A stretch of DNA of 64,000 nucleotides from Xenopus tropicalis (lineage: Eukaryota; Chordata; Amphibia; Anura; Pipidae). Shown here piece by piece: positions 1 through 8,414 of the stretch. Every line of letters starts with the position of its first letter. The stretch's first letter is position 1. The stretch lies in NCBI RefSeq assembly GCF_000004195.4, contig NC_030679.2, positions 20,055,212-20,119,211 of the forward strand. The letters are read 5' to 3'. The notes under the pieces were generated by a model, which had not been told where the DNA came from, did not search any database, and saw only the letters and a program-made list of their open reading frames with translations. The position numbers were made by a program, and so were the translations under genes.

Positions 1-960
1 TCTCCAAAGCCAAATGTGATGAATGTGGCTTCTGTATTGGAGAGAGATGCAGTTGCGCCACATTTTGAGTTAGCACAGATACATTGATGACAAATTTCTA
101 ATTTGTGGAAAAGAAATAAATAAAAATAACTTTTATTAGCAACAGCTGTCAGTTGATAGACAGGTTCCCAAGGATCTTATACAGAAAAAAGCACAGTTTA
201 AAAAGATAGGTTAGTAAACAGCCAATGTAACAGGACAAATGGGGAGTGCTGTAGGAGGTCGGAGTCCATTAATTGTAGGAGCAGAGATCAATGCAAGTAA
301 ATTTTGAATTCCAGCAGTTTCAAAAACGGGCAGAATATGGGATACGAAATATTTAGTAAATTGCAATTCAGCTCATGTAGCATAATTCTCTACTTGTGAG
401 TGCAGCTTGCAATATATTCCAAGGTATTGATCACATATGTTGCGGCGAGTTGGCAGGGACATGCTCCTTCGTTGTTGCCCAACGTTGGTCTATCCTGTAT
501 AGTTCCTGGGTGCGCTTCTCGTCTGCTCTAGTGTTCCTGACCCTTGCCTGTCCATTGACAATTGCTGTTTCGCCGCCTGTACGACCCATTGCCTGGTGTT
601 GACCACGCTCCTGAATTCTGATTCTGTATTGCGATTAAAGTTTGGTTACCGACCTCAGCCTGTTTACTCGACTAGGCTCTGCTCTTTCCTGTTACACACT
701 CCACTTCCCCTGCTTGCCCAAAACTCTTGATTTGGTTCTCTCACTTTAAGTCACGGCATCCAAGAAGCGGATTGAAGGCGGAAGAAGGTGGTTGTTATAG
801 GCAGAAGTGTGGGCTCCAATCGGGACCTTGGCATTAGTTCTCGGTACTGGGATACAGAGTGTGACAGCATACGGATGGATGGACGAGGGTGGCTCCTTGC
901 ATAGGGCCCAATTATACATTGCACCTGGCCAATAAACCACCTTAAAGTGGTTGGCAGCCT
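1..960. other. Gene-free repeat-like DNA
   Basis: I see no exon, RNA gene or conserved coding frame here. The stretch at about 410-700 is C/T-rich with CCTG-type words and resembles the body of frog hAT-type dispersed repeats, including the insertion at 30971-31610, but I cannot name it. The short open frames are not supported by any recognisable domain. Confidence 0.5.
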
Positions 961-1196
961 GCGGATTTAGCAAAATGTGAGATTAGAGCTCACCACAGAA
1001 AAACTCACTTTCTCACTTACCCACCTTCTATTTATTCCTATGGGATTTTTAGAAGCATATTTATGAAATGGTGAACTCTAATTTCCACCCATTAATAAAA
1101 ACACTTCTAAAAATCTCACAGGAATGTATAGAAAGTGGGTAAATTTCTATGTGGTAGACTCTAACCTTGCATTTTGATAAATCTGCCCTAACTGTG
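961..1196. mobile_element. Foldback MITE (GCAGATTTATCAAAATG-type ends)
   Basis: The two ends are inverted copies: GCGGATTTAGCAAAATG on the left and the complement of CATTTTGATAAATCTGC on the right. Inside, the arms around 1015-1060 and 1105-1147 continue the pairing, so most of the element folds into one hairpin. There is no coding capacity. The class of autonomous partner is not evident and no clear target duplication was found. Confidence 0.65.
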
Positions 1197-2051
1197 ACTG
1201 TTACTTGATAAAAAGGGGGGCCACCAGACATGTTGCGACTTTGTCAATAATCAGGGCCACCATCAGGGGGGCACAGTTGTCCCGGGCCCGGGCGTTTTTA
1301 ACTTTAAAGGGGGCCCGGCCGTGCTAGAGTTTTCCTAGCTCGGGCACCCTCTACATCAGCACTTATATAAGGTTGCACCCCGTGCGTAGTGACATCACAC
1401 GTACGGGGCGCAACCATATATAAGCGCAGATGGAGCGGGTAGCAGCAGGACATAGCGGAGGACGTCACCGAAGTCGGAGCACGCAGGGGAGAGGAACTGG
1501 AGGATGCTTCGGGGGCTCTGGAGGATGCTGGGGGGAGCTGAAGGATGTCTGCTTTGCATCTGATTTTCTAACTAAGATATATGGAATCAGTCTCTAGAAA
1601 TGCAAGGTCCATTCATTTTCTATTCTGCACCATAAGAAGGGCAGACATACACTTACTGTACCATCCAAACCCTAGGCTTACATACAGGCAAGACAATACC
1701 ATTATGAAACATTACTATGCTCTCATATCAGCACGCAAAAAAAACAAAATTTTGTGTATATCAGGTACATATAACACTTCCTGATTTGATCAACTCGTAT
1801 TTAGTATGTATTTTGCACATAGATACAGTGGAGGAAATAATTATTTGACCCCTCACTGATTTTGTAAGTTTGTCCAATGACAAAGAAATGAAAAGTCTCA
1901 GAACAGTATCATTTCAATGGTAGGTTTATTTTAACAGTGGCAGATAGCACATCAAAAGGAAAATCGAAAAAATAACTTTAAATAAAAGATAGCAACTGAT
2001 TTGCATTTCATTGAGTGAAATAAGTTTTTGAACCCTCTAACAAAAAAAGAC

Positions 2052-3074
2052 TTAATACTTAGTGGAAAAACCCTTGTTTGCAAGCACAGAGGTCAAACGT
2101 TTCTTGTAATTGATGACCAAGTTTGCGCACATTTTAGGAGGAATGTTGGTCCACTCCTCTTTGCAGATCATCTCTAAATCCCTAAGGTTTCGAGGCTGTC
2201 TCTGTGCAACTCTGAGCTTGAGCTCCCTCCATAGGTTTTCTATTGGATTAAGGTCCGGAGACTGACTAGGCCACTCCATGACCTTAATGTGCTTCTTCTT
2301 GAGCCACTCCTTTGTTGCCTTTGCTGTATGTTTTGGGTCATTGTCGTGCTGGAACACCCATCCACGACCCATTTTCAGTTTCCTGGCAGAGGGAAGGAGG
2401 TTGTCGTTCAGGATTTCACGATACATGGCTCCGTCCATTTTCCCGTTAATGCGAATAAGTTGTCCTGTGCCCTTAGCAGAAAAACACCCCCAAAGCAAAA
2501 TGTTTCCACCCCCATGCTTGACGGTGGGGACGGTGTTTTGGGGGTCATAGGCAGCATTTTTCTTCCTCCAAACACAGCGAGTTGAGTTAATGCCAAAGAG
2601 CTCTATTTTGGTCTCATCAGACCACAGCACCTTCTCCCAGTCACTCACAGAATCATTCAGGTGTTCATTGGCAAACTTCAGACGGGCCTGCACATGTGCC
2701 TTCTTGAGCAGGGGGACCTTGCGAGCCCTGCAGGATTTTAATCCATTGCGGTGTAATGTGTTTCCAATGGTTTTCTTGGTGACTGTGGTCCCTGCTAATT
2801 TGAGGTTATTAACTAACTCCTCCCATGTAGTTCTAGGATGCTTTTTCACCTTTCTCAGAATCATTGACACCCCACGAGGTGAGATCTTGCGTGGAGCCCC
2901 AGAGCGAGGTCGATTGATGGTCATTTTGTGCTCCTTCCATTTTCGAACAATCGCACCAACAGTTGTCACCTTCTCTCCCAGCTTCTTGCTAATGGTTTTG
3001 TAGCCCATTCCAGCCTTATGCAGGTCTACAATTTTGTCTCTGACATCCTTGGACAGCTCTTTGGTCTTTCCCAT
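2052..3074 (-). CDS. Tc1-like transposase, intact (DD34E)
   Basis: This 340-residue frame is full length for Tc1/Sleeping Beauty-type transposases and has no internal stop. Residues about 1-110 form the paired HTH DNA-binding region ([20 protein letters not shown] start; GAPRKISPR linker). The catalytic triad is D153 in WSDETK, D244 in QHDNDPKH and E279 in [11 protein letters not shown], which is the 34-residue D-E spacing of the DD34E group. The enzyme cuts at the inverted repeats and inserts at TA in the nucleus. The start ATG lies about 150 nt inside the 5' inverted repeat, as is usual. Whether it is expressed or active cannot be told from sequence. Confidence 0.93.
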   Translation of the reverse strand: MGKTKELSKDVRDKIVDLHKAGMGYKTISKKLGEKVTTVGAIVRKWKEHKMTINRPRSGAPRKISPRGVSMILRKVKKHPRTTWEELVNNLKLAGTTVTKKTIGNTLHRNGLKSCRARKVPLLKKAHVQARLKFANEHLNDSVSDWEKVLWSDETKIELFGINSTRCVWRKKNAAYDPQNTVPTVKHGGGNILLWGCFSAKGTGQLIRINGKMDGAMYREILNDNLLPSARKLKMGRGWVFQHDNDPKHTAKATKEWLKKKHIKVMEWPSQSPDLNPIENLWRELKLRVAQRQPRNLRDLEMICKEEWTNIPPKMCANLVINYKKRLTSVLANKGFSTKY

Positions 3075-3301
3075 GTTGGAGAGTTTGGAGTCTGCTTGAT
3101 TGATTGATTCTGTGGACAGGTGTCTTTTATACAGGTGACTAGTTAAGACAGGTGTCCTTAATGAGGTTGACTAATTGAGTAGAAGTGTCTAACCACTCTG
3201 TGGGAGCCAGAACTCTTAATGGTTGGTAGGGGTTCAAAAACTTATTTCACTCAATGAAATGCAAATCAGTTGCTATCTTTTATTTAAAGTTATTTTTTCG
3301 A

Positions 3302-4078
3302 TTTTCTGCTAAGGGCACAGGACAACTTATTCGCATTAACGGGAAAATGGACGGAGCCATGTATCGTGAAATCCTGAACGACAACCTCCTTCCCTCTGCC
3401 AGGAAACTGAAAATGGGTCGTGGATGGGTGTTCCAGCACGACAATGACCCAAAACATACAGCAAAGGCAACAAAGGAGTGGCTCAAGAAGAAGCACATTA
3501 AGGTCATGGAGTGGCCTAGTCAGTCTCCGGACCTTAATCCAATAGAAAACCTATGGAGGGAGCTCAAGCTCAGAGTTGCACAGAGACAGCCTCGAAACCT
3601 TAAGGTGGCCATACACGTGGCGATCCGACGATGTTTCGTACGACCATCGGTCGCACGAAACATCGTAAGATCCGCCACACACCATTCAGGGCTGAATCGG
3701 CAGGTAAGGAGGTAGAAACAATAGGATTTCTACCTCCTTCTGCCGATTCAGCTCTGAAGGGAGAATTTTGGTCAGGCGCCTTCTATGGCGCCCGATCAAA
3801 ATTTTCAAACTTGTCCGATCGGCGAGTCGTCCGATATCGGCAGCTTCCTGCGATATCGGTCGACTCGCCGACATGCCATACACGCACCGATTATCGTACG
3901 AAACGAGGTTTCGTACGATAATATCGGTGCGTGTATGGCCACCTTTAGGGATTTAGAGATGATCTGCAAAGAGGAGTGGACCAACATTCCTCCTAAAATG
4001 TGCGCAAACTTGGTCATCAATTACAAGAAACGTTTGACCTCTGTGCTTGCAAACAAGGGTTTTTCCACTAAGTATTAA
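3302..4078 (+). pseudogene. C-terminal half of a Tc1 transposase, split by a MITE
   Basis: This is the inverted second copy of the transposase 3' half. It begins at codon 199 ([13 protein letters not shown]), runs to codon 297 (QRQPRNL), is cut by the MITE at 3603-3944, and resumes with [10 protein letters not shown] to the natural end FSTKY and its stop. It lacks the DNA-binding domain and D153, so it cannot make a working enzyme. Apart from the insertion its sequence matches the intact copy at 2052-2480. Confidence 0.9.
3603..3944. mobile_element. Harbinger-like MITE with TTA duplication
   Basis: The ends AGGTGGCCATACAC and GTGTATGGCCACCT are perfect inverted repeats flanked by TTA (3600-3602 and 3945-3947). 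A 3-bp TTA/TAA duplication is the PIF/Harbinger preference. Internal sub-palindromes occur, for example around CGATATCGG words and at the right end. The element is 342 bp, non-coding, and the youngest layer of the nest because it interrupts the Tc1 arm. Confidence 0.85.
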
Positions 4079-4479
4079 GTCTTTTTTTGTTAGAGGGTTC
4101 AAAAACTTATTTCACTCAATGAAATGCAAATCAGTTGCTATCTTTTATTTAAAGTTATTTTTTCGATTTTCCTTTTGATGTGCTATCTGCCACTGTTAAA
4201 ATAAACCTACCATTGAAATGATACTGTTCTGAGACTTTTCATTTCTTTGTCATTGGACAAACTTACAAAATCAGTGAGGGGTCAAATAATTATTTCCTCC
4301 ACTGTAATTGTTTTTAATATTAGGACTGCATCATTGATATAAATCTCCAGCCAAAGCCTGTGAGGCTATTGTTTGTCATTCTACCAAGGTAAAATGTAAT
4401 ATAATTTACAGGTAAATCCATTGCAATGAAATTATGCTTACATGGACTTTTCTGCCAATAACTATTGAACCAAGTACTA

Positions 4480-4690
4480 GGATGCTTGGGGGGGGAGCTG
4501 AAGGATGCATGGGGGGGGGGGGGGGAGCTGGAGGATGCTTTGGGGGGGCCCTGGAGAAAGCAGCAGGATGCTGGGGGAGCTGGAGGATGCTTGGGGGGCC
4601 CTGGAGGAAGCAGGAGGATACTGGGGGGGAGCCGGAGGATAGTGACAGGGGAGATGAAGGATGCGGGGGGGGGGAAAGCGGGAGGAAGCA
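4480..4690 (+). repeat. G-rich minisatellite in the hAT-like element
   Basis: Imperfect tandem units of roughly 20-35 bp based on GGGGAGCTGGAGGATGCT, separated by runs of 5-15 G. Similar units occur at 1495-1550 on the other side of the Tc1 insertion, so the array belongs to the hAT-like element. The repeated G runs on the plus strand could form G-quadruplexes. The open frames here are artefacts of repeat composition. Confidence 0.8.
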
Positions 4691-4952
4691 GCGGGAGCGG
4701 GCTATAGTATTTGGAGGAGGACCACCAATGTTTTAGGGGGCCCTGAGCTGGCTAGCAATGTTTTAAGGGGCACCTGTTCTGGCACCAATGCAAAATGTAA
4801 CCCCTGGCCACAAATGTTTTAGGGGGGCCCTGGCTACCAAAGTGTGTCGTTTGTATTGATGGGAGGGGTCAATGGGGGTGTGGGAGGAGGGGGGCCCAGA
4901 TAATTTTGTTGTGAGGGGCCTCGTGATTTTTGATGGCGGCCCTGTCAATAAT

Positions 4953-5569
4953 CACGCTAGACTTGGGCTTTACATTACAACTCGATAAATATATGTGCTT
5001 GGGATTACGGCGGAGCCTCCACTTTAGTTTGCAATTGCACATACTATAACAACTAAGAATCTGAATCACACAGGCTTTGGATATATTTGCACTGGAGTTC
5101 TGGATGTTTGAAGTACTCTTATTATTTCTAACATACAACAGACATTGGCAGTGGGTTCAAGTGTTCTGCAGCGCCTAAACTATTACAAAGGGGTGATTCT
5201 GTGCCCCTGCTGCTCTAAGATAGGCCTTCCAATGCCGCCCCCCTCACCTGCCATTCAGACCTTCAGCGAGGGTTGAGGGTTGTTACATTGCCAATGTAGG
5301 GAGTGCAATTACGTTCTCTGCACTAGATGAGCCAATATTTCAATTAAAAAACAACGTGGGCTTTTAATGTTACCAGGAGCCATCCCTGGTAACTTGTGGG
5401 GTGCTGCCAACTTAGGTGAGTTTCTTACACCTTAGATTACAAATAGCTTATTGATTCTAGGGTTGCAATTAAGACTTTGTGGCTACAACTTATAGTTCTG
5501 AGCTGTAGAAATTATTTCTTCCCATTCCCATTAGGAGAAAGGAGGTTCCAACTAATTATTCATTAATAA
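4953..5569. other. Gene-free interval
   Basis: No gene is visible. The interval carries unassigned, repeat-like moderately AT-rich DNA between the hAT-like element and a CR1/L2-type LINE tail. Confidence 0.5.
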
Positions 5570-5915
5570 ATATTTACTGTGAGAGCTGTGAAGCTGTGGA
5601 ATTCCCTCCCTGAACCAGTTGTACTGACTGATACATTTTATAGCTTCAAGAAGGGGTTGGGTGGCTTTTTGGCAAGTGAGGGAATACAGGGTTATGGGAG
5701 ATAGCTGTAGCACAAGTTGATCCAGGGACTGGTCCGATTGCCATCTTGGAGGCAGGATGAATTTTTTCCCCTCTGCGGCAAATTAGAGAGGCTTCAGATG
5801 GGGGTTTTTTTTGCCTTCCTCTGGATCAACTAGCAGTTAGACAGGTAATATATAGGCCTTAAGGTTGAACTTAATGGATGTGTGTATTTTTTCAACCTAA
5901 CTTACTATGTTATTG
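5570..5915 (+). mobile_element. CR1/L2-like LINE 3' end fragment
   Basis: The segment matches the last coding residues and 3' UTR of the longer LINE at 51.3-54.0 kb. It contains the GTGAGAGCTGTGAAGCTGTG stretch, the AAGAAGGGGTTGGGTGG stretch, and the terminal TTTTTTCAACCTAACTTAC with the short TATGTTA tail. It is a 5'-truncated or fragmented copy with no intact frame. The 3' tail is where such reverse transcriptases start copying, so short 3' pieces are expected. Confidence 0.85.
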
Positions 5916-6444
5916 AATTTGATTTAGTAGGCTTTAAGCGAATTAAGGTTTCATTGCAAGGGAGTGTTCCCTTCTATTACCCACTAGTAATTTTAAGGGG
6001 GAAACTACTTTTCAGCCTGCTTAATAAATATATTTGTTGATATTGAAGTACAGTGGGTACATATTGACTACATATAGTTTTGAGACATAAAGTCAGTACA
6101 TGTTTTGAGAATATAGAAAGGCAATCTGTGTTGTAGGTGCTCTTTTTGTGAGAAAAAGTCCAAGCAGGTGATTAAATTGTTTGTAGCGCCCTTCTTTTCA
6201 CCCCTCTGATTCAGTTGATAATACAAAATAGCAGCTATGAGGAAGAGCGTGACTTTGACATTAGCGGTAGAAAAACCTTTAGAAGAGTTAGCAAGCGATA
6301 AGATACTTGAATACATTGAAAATCACAATGCATGAACTTGAGAAAGGGTCCTTTGTGGCCCGAAAAATGTTGTGGTTAATAAACAGTTGTTTGCAGCAAA
6401 GTACTGCGGTGGCTTGTGCTCGTCTCACTTCAGTAAAGATTCCA

Positions 6445-7185
6445 CAATACTGTAATTTGTGCCACTATGGCTTTATGAGCAATAGATCTTGGCAGACTAA
6501 TTTAACTTTCTTCTATGAGGAACCTAGACTCTCGGATGGCAGTAGATTTACTTAGACTTTGCTAAAGCATTTTATACAGTACTACACAGAAGGATACTCC
6601 TTAAATTAAGGAATATTGACCTAGAACATAAAATTTGCATTTGGATAGAGAACTGGCTGAAGGATAGATTACAAAGAGCGGTGGTAAATGGAGCAGTCTC
6701 TAATTAGACCAGTGTCAGTGGAGTACCGCAGGGGTCAGTCCTTAGCCCTTTGCTTTTTAACTTGTTTATTAATGACCTGGAGGTGGGCATAGACAGTACT
6801 GTCTCTATCTTTGCTGACGACACTAAATTGTGCAAAGCTATAAATTCCATGCAGGATGCTGCCGCTTTGCAGAGCGATTTGACTAATCTGGAAAACTAAG
6901 CCTGTGTGCACATCCTGTGCCTGGGCCCAGACAGGGCTGATACATTACTGGATAGCAAGCGGTGTAATTCCTGGCAATGTCATTCTGTGGCTACTAAAGC
7001 AAATAAAGTGCTGTCTTGTATAAAAAAGGGCATTGACTCAAGGGATGAGAACATAATTTTGCCTCTTTATAGGTCCCTGGTAAGGCCTCACCTTGAGTAT
7101 GCAGTGCAGTTTTGGGCTCCAGTCCTTAAGAAGGATATTAATGAGCTGGAGAGAGTGCAGAGACTGCAACTAAACTGGTAAAGGA
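6445..7185 (+). pseudogene. CR1/L2-like LINE reverse transcriptase fragment
   Basis: Broken frames encode the middle of a LINE reverse transcriptase: NRSWQTNLTFFYEE, a GVPQG-type block (GGAGTACCGCAGGGGTC), NLFINDLE, the catalytic FADDTKLC block, and the thumb region KANKVLSCIKKGIDSRDENI followed by [13 protein letters not shown]. At least one stop and several frame changes separate these pieces. The catalytic aspartates are kept, unlike in the longer copy at 52.2-53.6 kb, but the element is dead. Confidence 0.85.
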
Positions 7186-7259
7186 GATGGAAGATTTTAT
7201 ATTCTAAAGTATATTAATGTGTGTGCTGTATCGCACTTTAAATAGGGGTACAATCTCTC

Positions 7260-7408
7260 ATATAAATGCAGCTTGTTTAGGAGAGATCATCTGAAAATAC
7301 AGAGGTTTCCTGAACCCCTATGTGGCTCCCAATAAAAGGGCTAACAGATCTTTCTTAAACCCCAATGAAAGGGCTAACATGTTTCCTGAATGGAAATAAA
7401 AAGGCTAA
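7260..7408. repeat. Short imperfect tandem repeat
   Basis: About three degenerate units of 35-45 bp share TTTCCTGAA...AAAGGGCTAAC words. The unit end (AAAGGCTAA) supplies the TAA target of the MITE that begins at 7409. Confidence 0.5.
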
Positions 7409-7761
7409 AGGTGGCCATACACAGGAAGATCCGCTCGCTTGGCGATGTCGTCAAGCGAGCGGATCTTCACCCGATATCCCCACCTACGGGTGGCGATATC
7501 GGGGAGGCATGTAGGTGAGGGCCAAATGATCGAATTCTGCACGCGGCAATGGGGCATACGGTTCGGGGACCGCATCAACGAGCCGATGCGGTCCCCGAAC
7601 CGACGGGATTTTCTAACCTGGCCGACCGATATCTGGCCAATTTCAGGCCAGATATTGGTCGGCCAGTCCGCTCGTTTCTGCCCCTACACGGGCCGATAAG
7701 CTGACGAGTCGGTCCAAGGGACCGATATCGGCAGCTTCTATCGGCCCATGTATGGGGACCT
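7409..7761. mobile_element. Harbinger-like MITE with TAA duplication
   Basis: The left end AGGTGGCCATACACAGG and the right end complementary to AGGTCCCCATACATGG are flanked by TAA (7406-7408 and 7762-7764). Internal arms pair, for example GATCCGCTCGCTTGG with CAAGCGAGCGGATC near the left end. It belongs to the same family as the elements at 3603 and 40426. There is no coding capacity. Confidence 0.8.
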
Positions 7762-7764
7762 TAA

Positions 7765-8237
7765 GGTCCCTATGTATATGAACATTTTTAATTGACATTA
7801 AATAATTTGATTGGCATTAAATACACCTTTCAGATCCATTTTTTTCTTTTTAAAACCATTCCACATTTATTTTGCTAGGCTGAAATTAGTGTAAAAAGTA
7901 AAAGTGGCCTATAATCAAAGCCACACCCATAGCAGAAAAGGCACTGCCTCAGACTAGTATCTCACTTTCCATATTATATCAAAAGCAGTTTAAAACCAGT
8001 AAACATGTCTAAAGCCCGCATATGAGAACGTTACTAAAATTAATTATTACATTAATTATACACAAAAAGAGTTCAGGGATAGAGATCCCCTTTAACAATC
8101 TCTGCTATGGACACAGGCCTACACAACGTGAACTCCTTGCCATTATCTTACAAACAAGCACATGGTGGGTCACGTTAAATTCCTATAAACCCACAGCTCG
8201 TTTTGCGCAATCACATACCTCACAGCAGAACGTGTTT
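7765..8237. other. Upstream flank of npm1, no gene seen
   Basis: AT-rich sequence between the MITE and the npm1 promoter region. I see no exon, RNA gene or named repeat. Confidence 0.5.
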
Positions 8238-8414
8238 AGCCAATCGTAAACTGCGTTACTTGTTTGAGGGAAAATAGCCCCGCCTTTCTATGGCGTGAAA
8301 TCTCGCGAGAAAAAGGCCCGTACATATAGAGACACGTTGCGCGCCATTAGTTCTCAGAATCCGTCCGTGCCGCTGTAGAGTAGAGGGGGTACATCTGAAT
8401 TGAATTGGAACAAA
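8238..8414 (+). promoter_or_regulatory. npm1: npm1 promoter-proximal region and 5' UTR
   Basis: Within 180 bp of the npm1 start codon lie an inverted-Y-type CCAAT box (8240-8244), a GC box (CCCCGCC, 8278-8284) and the palindrome TCTCGCGAGA (8301-8310). No canonical TATA box at a fitting distance is obvious. The combination fits a broadly expressed housekeeping promoter. The transcription start is probably around 8330-8370, an inference from the spacing to these boxes. The pyrimidine-rich 5' leader would be compatible with growth-controlled translation, but this is not demonstrated. Confidence 0.65.
8301..8310. promoter_or_regulatory. TCTCGCGAGA palindromic promoter element
   Basis: An exact 10-bp TCTCGCGAGA lies about 105 bp upstream of the npm1 ATG. 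This methylation-sensitive motif is known from CpG-island promoters of essential genes and is bound by BANP; Kaiso has also been linked to it. Occupancy here is inferred. Confidence 0.75.

Larger units (their letters stand above)
1826..4304. mobile_element. Head-to-head palindromic Tc1-like composite
   Basis: The outer ends CAGTGGAGGAAATAATT and its complement are flanked by TA (1824-1825 and 4305-4306), the mariner/Tc1 target duplication. Both outer ends are the transposase-3' end of the element. The left arm (1826-2483) reappears inverted at 3302-4304, interrupted only by the 342-bp MITE at 3603-3944 and its TTA. Without that insert both arms are 658 nt, and I saw no mismatch in the segments compared. 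The roughly 0.8-kb spacer holds the transposase N-terminal half and a partial 5' inverted repeat (about 3232-3306). That repeat stops inside TTTTC, where the inverted copy begins at transposase codon 199. Confidence 0.9.
1252..4944. mobile_element. hAT-like non-autonomous element, host of nested insertions
   Basis: The ends CAGGGCCACCATC and GATGGCGGCCCTG are inverted repeats, flanked on both sides by the 8-bp direct repeat TCAATAAT (1244-1251 and 4945-4952). CAG-type termini with 8-bp duplications are the hAT hallmark. About 1.2 kb is the element itself, GC-rich with GGGGAGCTGGAGGATGC-type minisatellite units on both sides; the remainder is the Tc1 composite at 1826-4304. No hAT transposase frame is visible, so it must have been moved by a partner elsewhere. 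Confidence 0.85.

Noticed and set aside
2590..3003. 137-codon plus-strand frame
   Set aside because: Antisense shadow of the intact Tc1 transposase.
3254..3715. 153-codon frame joining the Tc1 inverted repeat to transposase residues 199-297
   Set aside because: It is produced by the palindrome junction and runs into the MITE; no DNA-binding domain, so not proposed as a functional fusion protein.
4434..4736. Glycine-rich 100-codon frame
   Set aside because: Translation of the G-rich minisatellite only.
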